In this document: piece after piece, positions 58,732-64,000 of the stretch
Numbering within the stretch: the first letter of the stretch is position 1
Layout of the letters: each line of letters begins with the position of its first letter
Assembly: GCF_000011385.1 (NCBI RefSeq)
Contig: NC_005125.1
Location: 1,054,001 to 1,118,000, forward strand
DNA: 64,000 nt
Direction: 5' to 3'
Origin: Gloeobacter violaceus PCC 7421
Lineage (GTDB): Bacteria; Cyanobacteriota; Cyanobacteriia; Gloeobacterales; Gloeobacteraceae
Position numbers and translations under genes: made by a program
The notes under the pieces: generated by a model
What the model was told of the DNA's origin: nothing
Seen by the model: the letters and a program-made list of their open reading frames with translations, nothing else
Database searches by the model: none

Positions 58732-60030
58732 TTATTGCTGCCGCACCCGGGCCAGGTGTTCGTAGAACTGCGGGTAGGAGACCGTCGCACAGTCGGGGTC
58801 GGCGATTTCGGTGGTGCCGGTGGCCACCAACCCGGCCACCGCCAGGCTCATCGCCACCCGGTGATCGTCATGGCTCTCGACACCGGCTCCCACCAGGCGA
58901 TGGCCGCCTTCGATCACCAGACCGTCCGGCCGCTCCTCGATGTGCGCCCCAAGGCGGCCCAGTTCGCGGGCCATCGTGGCCAGCCGGTCGCTCTCTTTGA
59001 CGCGCAATTCGGCGGCGTCGCGGATCACGGTTTTGCCCGCGGCACAGCAGGCGGCCACCGCCAGCACCGGTATCTCATCCACCAGCCGGGGAATCCACTC
59101 GCCCCCGATCGTGCAGGCTTTGAGGGGGGCTGAGCGCACCCGCAGGTCGGCCACCGGCTCGCCGCACACTTCGCGCCGGTTTTCCACGGCGATATCCGCT
59201 CCCATGGCGGCGAGGGCGTCGAGTACCCCCGTGCGGGTCGGGTTGACGCCGACCCCGCTCAGGAGCAACTGCGAATCGGGCACAATCGAGCCTGCCACCA
59301 GCCAGAAGGCGGCCGAGCTGATGTCCCCGGGCACCCGCAAACTTTGGGCGCGCAATCTGGCAGGCCCGCGCACCGCGGCGGTGGTGCCGTCTACCAGGAC
59401 CTCGGCTCCGAAGGCTCTGAGCATTCGTTCGCTGTGATCGCGCGAGCGGACCGGTTCACTGACGCTGGTCAGCCCCTCGGCGAGCAACCCGGCCAGCAGC
59501 ACGGCCGATTTGACCTGGGCGGAGGCAACAGGAGAAACAAAGTCGATCGCCCTGAGCTGCTCTCCCCAAACCGCGAGCGGCGCCCGGCCGCCCTCCTCGC
59601 GCCCCCAGATGCGCGCCCCCATCTGCCGAAGCGGTGAGACCACCCTGAGCATCGGCCGCGAGCGCAGCGATCGGTCGCCCGTGAGGGTACAAAAAAGCCC
59701 CGGCTGGCCGGCAAGCACCCCCAGCATCAGCCGCATCGTCGTACCGGAATTGCCCATATCCAGCACATCCGCAGGTTCATGCAGCCGGCCCAGGCCAACG
59801 CCGCGCACCCGCACCGACGGGCCGTCGATCCCCGAAATCTCGGCGCCCAGAGCCCGCAAACACGCGGCAGTACTGCGCGGGTCGTCCCCCGGCAGCAGTC
59901 CCTCGATCACCGATTCACCCTCGGCCAGGGCCGCGAGCATCAAGGCACGATGGGAGATAGACTTATCGCCCGCCACGGCGATCTCCCCGCTCAGCCGCCG
60001 GGCCGGGGTAATCGAAAACGCTTGTCCCAC
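58732..60030 (-). CDS. aroA: 3-phosphoshikimate 1-carboxyvinyltransferase
   Basis: A 432-residue EPSP synthase of the shikimate pathway. [37 protein letters not shown] and the DDHRVAMS segment are conserved. Gly-Asn-Ser-Gly-Thr without the glyphosate-loop Gly-Ala pair change cannot be classified further here. Start ATG at 60030. Divergent from the CPP1-like gene. Confidence 0.96.
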   Translation of the reverse strand: MGQAFSITPARRLSGEIAVAGDKSISHRALMLAALAEGESVIEGLLPGDDPRSTAACLRALGAEISGIDGPSVRVRGVGLGRLHEPADVLDMGNSGTTMRLMLGVLAGQPGLFCTLTGDRSLRSRPMLRVVSPLRQMGARIWGREEGGRAPLAVWGEQLRAIDFVSPVASAQVKSAVLLAGLLAEGLTSVSEPVRSRDHSERMLRAFGAEVLVDGTTAAVRGPARLRAQSLRVPGDISSAAFWLVAGSIVPDSQLLLSGVGVNPTRTGVLDALAAMGADIAVENRREVCGEPVADLRVRSAPLKACTIGGEWIPRLVDEIPVLAVAACCAAGKTVIRDAAELRVKESDRLATMARELGRLGAHIEERPDGLVIEGGHRLVGAGVESHDDHRVAMSLAVAGLVATGTTEIADPDCATVSYPQFYEHLARVRQQ

Positions 60031-60149
60031 AGCGCACCTTTGCTGTCAAATCGCAGACGATTGTACGCCAGACGGCCGGGTTCTTGTCCAAGGGCCTATC
60101 TCTGGGATAGCCTGATAGAGAAAAGCTTTAGTCCCGCAGAGCGCGAGCC

Positions 60150-60755
60150 ATGAGTGAACCGAATCCCTACCATGTCCTCGGTATCGCTGAAGATGCCCTC
60201 TTTGAGGAGGTGCAGGAGGCGCGCGCGCGACTTCTGTCGGAGTTTGCCCTCGATGAGAAGCGTCAGCAGGCCATTGAAATCGCCTACGACACGATTTTGA
60301 TGCAGCGGCTCAAGCAGCGCCAGGACGGCAAGATCAAGGTCCACGAGCGCATCCGCTACGCCGATCGCACCGTGGTCGCCCGTCCGGCCCAGGCGGTGCC
60401 TGCCCGTCCGACCCAGCAGTGGTGGCGCTCACTCGCTGTGAACGCTCCGGAGGCGGGGGTTTCGGCCCTGGTTTTCTCGGCTGTCTGGCTTCTCTATTTG
60501 GCGCTCTCATCTTCCGCCCCGGCCAACGACGGCAGCTATGCCATCGCCCTGGGATTGTTTGCGACGATTTATTTTCTCTACCGCAAGATCCGGGTGTTCT
60601 GGAAGGCGGGACTTTACGCCCTGGGCGGCGTCGTGGTCGCCATTCTCGCCTCCTCGTCGCTCGCCTCGGTTTGGCAGAACCAGTCGGTTCCTCCCGGGCT
60701 CACCGGCTTTGTGCTTATCGCCATCCTCTGGGTGGTCACACTGCTCGCCCGCTAA
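60150..60755 (+). CDS. CPP1-like membrane protein (DUF3353)
   Basis: A 201-residue protein with a J-domain-like helical start (NPYHVLGIAEDALFEEVQEARARLL, lacking the HPD motif) and about four membrane segments after residue 90. This matches the CPP1/CDF1-like family of cyanobacteria and plastids; the Arabidopsis member stabilises protochlorophyllide oxidoreductase. GAGCGCGAG precedes the ATG. Confidence 0.85.
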   Translation: MSEPNPYHVLGIAEDALFEEVQEARARLLSEFALDEKRQQAIEIAYDTILMQRLKQRQDGKIKVHERIRYADRTVVARPAQAVPARPTQQWWRSLAVNAPEAGVSALVFSAVWLLYLALSSSAPANDGSYAIALGLFATIYFLYRKIRVFWKAGLYALGGVVVAILASSSLASVWQNQSVPPGLTGFVLIAILWVVTLLAR

Positions 60756-60811
60756 TTGGCTTTGTACAAAGTTTGATTGCAACGACCTGAGCGCAGACCT
60801 ACACTAGGTAC

Positions 60812-60982
60812 ATGCACCTAGCCACGTTTTCGGTTGTCGCCCTTGCCGGCCTGGCGGTTATCTCCGTCGGCAATGCCACAGTCCGCTCAGGCAAGACTTT
60901 CTCGCGCGCCTGCCTGGATCTGGCCGCGCTGAGCGGCCTGACTGTTTTTTGGTTTGCGCTCTTTCACGTGCTCAATTCGTAG
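60812..60982 (+). CDS. small membrane protein, 56 aa
   Basis: ATG at 60812 to TAG at 60980. Two hydrophobic segments (FSVVALAGLAVISVG and AALSGLTVFWFALFHVL) are joined by a short charged loop (RSGKTFSRAC). It lies 56 bases after the CPP1-like gene and stops 4 bases before the convergent tpiA stop. The length is too short to be listed by size filters; topology suggests a real small protein. Unknown function. Confidence 0.55.
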   Translation: MHLATFSVVALAGLAVISVGNATVRSGKTFSRACLDLAALSGLTVFWFALFHVLNS

Positions 60983-60985
60983 GCG

Positions 60986-61708
60986 TCACACTTCGAAGTT
61001 GACGATCCGCGCGAAGCTCTTCGCTTCGAGGCTGGCGCCGCCCACCAGCACGCCGTCGATGTCGCTCTGGGCCATCAACTCGTCGATATTTTCGGGTTTG
61101 ACCGAGCCGCCGTAGAGGATGGGCACCCCTTCGAAGTTGACGTGTTTGCGGATCATGGCGCACACCCGGTTCGCTTCGTTCGCCTCGCAGGTTTTGCCGG
61201 TGCCGATGGCCCAGATGGGTTCGTAGGCAATGATCAGGCGGCGCATGTCCACCAGTTCGAGGTCGCGATCGAGCTGGGAGCGGATGTGGGCTTCGGTGAT
61301 GCCGTCCTTGCGCACGCTCTCGGTCTCACCCACGCAGAGAATCGGGACGAGGTCGTGATCCTGGGCGTTGTTGAGGCGTCGGTTGACGGTGCTGTCGGTC
61401 TCGTTGAAGTATTCGCGCCGCTCAGAATGGCCGACAATCACGTAGTGCACACCCAGTTCGACGAGCATCTGGGGAGCGATTTCGCCGGTGTAGGCGCCGT
61501 GATCGGCCCAGTGCACGTTCTGTGCGCCGACGGCATAGGGTCCGGCCTGGGCGCTCAATAGGTCGAGGCAGGTAAACGGCCCGCAGAGAATGACCTCCCG
61601 GTTCTCGGCGCCCGGGGAGATGAGCGGTACAAAAGCCTCCAGGAAGGCGCGCGCTTCGCCGCGGGTCTTATACATTTTCCAGTTGCCCGCCAGAACCTTT
61701 CGTCGCAA
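60986..61708 (-). CDS. tpiA: triosephosphate isomerase
   Basis: A 240-residue TIM-barrel enzyme. GNWKMYKT (Lys), VGHSERR (His) and [12 protein letters not shown] (Glu) give the catalytic triad. The start is TTG at 61708, in the usual family position. Divergent from psb28. Confidence 0.96.
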   Translation of the reverse strand: MRRKVLAGNWKMYKTRGEARAFLEAFVPLISPGAENREVILCGPFTCLDLLSAQAGPYAVGAQNVHWADHGAYTGEIAPQMLVELGVHYVIVGHSERREYFNETDSTVNRRLNNAQDHDLVPILCVGETESVRKDGITEAHIRSQLDRDLELVDMRRLIIAYEPIWAIGTGKTCEANEANRVCAMIRKHVNFEGVPILYGGSVKPENIDELMAQSDIDGVLVGGASLEAKSFARIVNFEV

Positions 61709-61825
61709 GGCAGTGACACCCCGATATCCGATTTACCCTCAGCAGTGTACCAGCCCATCCGCCCGGAAAGCACCCGCCGCTTCGGCGCGGTACAGTGGTT
61801 GGAACGGCATTCGGGAGGGCAGTCC

Positions 61826-62200
61826 TTGGCGACGATCGAATTTATCAGCGGCATCCGCGAGGAACTGACCGAAATCAAACTGCGCCGCGGCCAGACCAGC
61901 GGCAACCGCATCGTCGTGTTCGTCTTCGAGAAGGTGAATGCGATGGACAAACTTAGCAGCTTCTCCTCGGGGGGTGCCCAGTACATGTTGCTCAACGACG
62001 AAGAAGGCGACATCCAGGTCACCCCGCGCAATCTCGAATTTTTTTATAAAAGCGACGACAACCTCGCCAAGCTTGTGTGCACCTTCGAATTGATCGACGA
62101 TTTGCAGTGGCAGCGGTTGCGCCGGTTTATGGACCGCTACGCCGCCAGCAACGGCATGGAGTACCAGGACCGAGGCCCGCAGGACAAAATGAAACAGTAG
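61826..62200 (+). CDS. psb28: photosystem II assembly protein Psb28 family
   Basis: A 124-residue soluble protein of the Psb28 family, which binds PSII assembly intermediates. [21 protein letters not shown] opens it and MYLIDEEGEL-like and [14 protein letters not shown] segments follow. The best start is TTG at 61826 with GGGAGG upstream, beginning LATIEFI as in other Psb28 proteins; a GTG at 61745 would add 27 residues not expected in the family. ribH follows 22 bases later. Whether it is Psb28-1 or Psb28-2 is undecided. Confidence 0.85.
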   Translation: MATIEFISGIREELTEIKLRRGQTSGNRIVVFVFEKVNAMDKLSSFSSGGAQYMLLNDEEGDIQVTPRNLEFFYKSDDNLAKLVCTFELIDDLQWQRLRRFMDRYAASNGMEYQDRGPQDKMKQ

Positions 62201-62222
62201 TGACACCGTCTCCCCTACCGCT

Positions 62223-62765
62223 ATGACCGTCTTCGAAGGCAACCTCCAGGACACCCGGGATCTAAAATTCGCCATTGTGATCGCGCGCTTCAACGACCTG
62301 GTGGTCGGCAAATTGCTGTCCGCCTGTGAGGATTCCCTCAGGCGCCACGGCGTCGCCGTCGGTCCCGATTCGCACCAGGTCGATTATGCCTGGGTGCCGG
62401 GCTCCTTCGAGATCCCGATGGTGGCCCGCCAACTTGCCCTCTCCGGCCGCTACGACGCGATCGTCTGCCTGGGGGCAGTCATCCGCGGCCAGACCAGCCA
62501 CTACGACCACGTCGCCTCGGAAGTGGCCAAGGGCATCCAGGCCCTCGCCTTTCAGACCGGGGTGCCGGTCACCTTCGGCGTGCTCACCACCGACACGATG
62601 CAGCAGGCGATCGAGCGGGCCGGCATCAAGAGCAACCTCGGCTGGGAGTACGGCGAGAATGCCATCGAAATGGCCACCCTCACCCGCAAAATCCGCCACC
62701 TTGTCGCCGTGCGCGCCGTTCAGCCCGAACTGCCCGAGCAAACCCCGCCCAGTTTGCTGCAGTAA
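62223..62765 (+). CDS. ribH: 6,7-dimethyl-8-ribityllumazine synthase
   Basis: A 180-residue lumazine synthase for the penultimate step of riboflavin formation. The segments [52 protein letters not shown] and [17 protein letters not shown] contain the active-site residues including His in HYDH. It follows psb28 closely on the same strand. Confidence 0.96.
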   Translation: MTVFEGNLQDTRDLKFAIVIARFNDLVVGKLLSACEDSLRRHGVAVGPDSHQVDYAWVPGSFEIPMVARQLALSGRYDAIVCLGAVIRGQTSHYDHVASEVAKGIQALAFQTGVPVTFGVLTTDTMQQAIERAGIKSNLGWEYGENAIEMATLTRKIRHLVAVRAVQPELPEQTPPSLLQ

Positions 62766-62772
62766 CCTGCCG

Positions 62773-64000
62773 ATGCGCCGCTGTCTGCTGGTGTTGCTGG
62801 TATGGCTGTGGCCGTGGTCGGCGGTAGCTCAGACTTCGTTGAAATTTGACCTGGACGGCGATGGTCAGGCTGAGACGATCGTCCTGGCGGGTAGCGAATT
62901 GCGCGTGCGCACCCAGGGTAGGAGCGAGATCCGCATGACGCTCGCCCCTTCGGCCCGGGCGGTCGAGACAGTGCCCCTCTCGGGCCGGATGGCACTGCTT
63001 GGGGTAGTCTTCGAAGGGGCCGGCAGTCGCTGCTACGCGTTTTTTCGCTACCGCACCGGCAATCTTGCGGCGGTGCCGGTGGAGGTTGGCGAGGACGATT
63101 TTGCCGATCGGCGCATCTGTGCCACAGACCAGATGCAGGTGCGCTGGACGGATCTGAACGCCGACGGCAGCTCAGAACTGATTGTCGAAGAACGGCTCGG
63201 CCAGCCCAAGCGCGCCTTGCGCCGCCGCGTCTACCGCCACGCCGAGGGCAGCTGGAACGCCGCACCGCTGCTGTCGGGGCTCTCGGTGGACGGAGTGCCG
63301 ATTTTGCCCCAGATGGTCGGTTCTTACTATCGCGCCGAGGCGGGCGCCGCCCTCGAAAATTTGCAGGACTTGCAGGAACTGCGCACCAGTCCGGCCTTGC
63401 AGGTCGCTTTGCCGGTGGGCGGCGGGCCATATCAGATAACTTTGCGCACCCCGGGGGCGGAGGCCGGTGTGGTCGTCACCGGCGCCCAGCGCTCGGTGGA
63501 CCTGGCGCGCGGCGAGCAGGTGCTTACTTTGAGTGTCGCGGTCGGTAGCCGGACCGGCCGCCTCATCTACGACTCCGCCGCCGATTTTGCCGATCCGCCC
63601 TTGTTGTTGGTGGGCCTCGGCCGCGACCTCGACGGCATCTACCGGCCCGCGCCCTACGCTCCCCAGTGGCCTACCCTCGAAGCCTATCTGGCCCAGGGGG
63701 TGCTCATCGGCCTCTGGAACCCGCTGGGTAACGTCGGGTTGGTGCTGCGCGACAGCCTGCGCATCCAGGCGGGAAGCAGCCCGAACGGGGTGGTGCTCTC
63801 TTTGCGTCCCGCAAATAACTACAGCGTCGATCTGACGGCGGCGGTGAGCGCCCCTTACGATCTGGCGCTGGTCTCAACCGGAGGGCCGTCCTGGCTTGTG
63901 GATCTGCGCGGGGCGGATTTTTTTGCCCTCGCCCCCGCCCGCTGCAACGGCGAAGGCCGTCCGACCTGCGCCCCGACCGCCAACCCGGTACTCTACCGCC
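62773..64000 (+). CDS. secreted protein with calcium-loop-like repeats, 3' end outside window
   Basis: An open frame from ATG 62773 continues to the window edge without a stop (409 codons seen), starting 7 bases after ribH. The N-terminus RCLLVLLVWLWPWSAVAQ is a signal peptide. Early segments FDLDGDGQAETIVLAG and WTDLNADGSSELIVEE resemble FG-GAP/EF-type Dx[DN]xDG loops. The rest is not recognised. It is probably co-transcribed with psb28 and ribH, though that says little about function. Confidence 0.7.
   Translation, partial: MRRCLLVLLVWLWPWSAVAQTSLKFDLDGDGQAETIVLAGSELRVRTQGRSEIRMTLAPSARAVETVPLSGRMALLGVVFEGAGSRCYAFFRYRTGNLAAVPVEVGEDDFADRRICATDQMQVRWTDLNADGSSELIVEERLGQPKRALRRRVYRHAEGSWNAAPLLSGLSVDGVPILPQMVGSYYRAEAGAALENLQDLQELRTSPALQVALPVGGGPYQITLRTPGAEAGVVVTGAQRSVDLARGEQVLTLSVAVGSRTGRLIYDSAADFADPPLLLVGLGRDLDGIYRPAPYAPQWPTLEAYLAQGVLIGLWNPLGNVGLVLRDSLRIQAGSSPNGVVLSLRPANNYSVDLTAAVSAPYDLALVSTGGPSWLVDLRGADFFALAPARCNGEGRPTCAPTANPVLYR

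Overview
This window reads as chromosome of a high-GC, deep-branching cyanobacterium, most likely Gloeobacter. That name is an inference; what is seen is cyanobacterial gene content (ndhF3-ndhD3-cupA-cupS CO2 uptake operon, Psb28, a CpcS/CpeS bilin lyase, a CPP1-like protein, the RibA C-terminal extension) in GC-rich DNA. No rRNA, tRNA or CRISPR array was found.

Bases 1-11.6 kb are accessory. After the 3' part of ribA/ribBA come single genes (tyrosine phosphatase, an N-terminally truncated amine oxidase, an exported histidine-phosphatase-like protein), a minimal tyrosine recombinase, two tandem ~1000-residue VCBS/FG-GAP secreted proteins and an unknown gene. Five copies of a short motif built around ATTATGTGC, all in one orientation, separate these units, and one copy lies 10 bp beyond the recombinase stop. 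This looks like a mobile cassette or dif-module array and is the strongest candidate for an undescribed system here.

11.7-18.6 kb is an energy-carbon operon: phosphoketolase, glycogen phosphorylase, histidine phosphatase, acetate kinase. 18.6-25.4 kb is the inducible CO2-uptake locus: a LysR regulator (NdhR/CcmR type), a small cysteine-rich protein, then ndhF3, ndhD3, cupA, cupS. 25.4-29.8 kb holds two duplicated Uma2 genes, exported proteins of unknown function, an apparently exported methyltransferase and a decayed IS5-type transposase. 29.8-33.6 kb is an iron(III) ABC transporter (ATPase, fused permease, binding protein) with a good promoter. 34.3-37.6 kb is a large hybrid histidine kinase.

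37.7-43.4 kb holds asd, dapA, RNase J and topoisomerase I. An AT-rich island (43.5-45.5 kb) inserted between topA and corA carries a HEPN-domain gene and a DUF262 gene, a likely defence pair. 45.5-51.9 kb holds corA, a bilin lyase, class I aldolase, groEL-groES with a CIRCE element and a strong terminator, and lipA. 51.9-53.9 kb is a coupled four-gene unit led by a third Uma2 gene. 53.9-64 kb is mostly housekeeping: mutS, aat, three small secreted proteins (two of them paralogues), aroA, a CPP1-like membrane protein, a 56-residue membrane protein, tpiA, psb28, ribH, and a secreted protein running off the window end.
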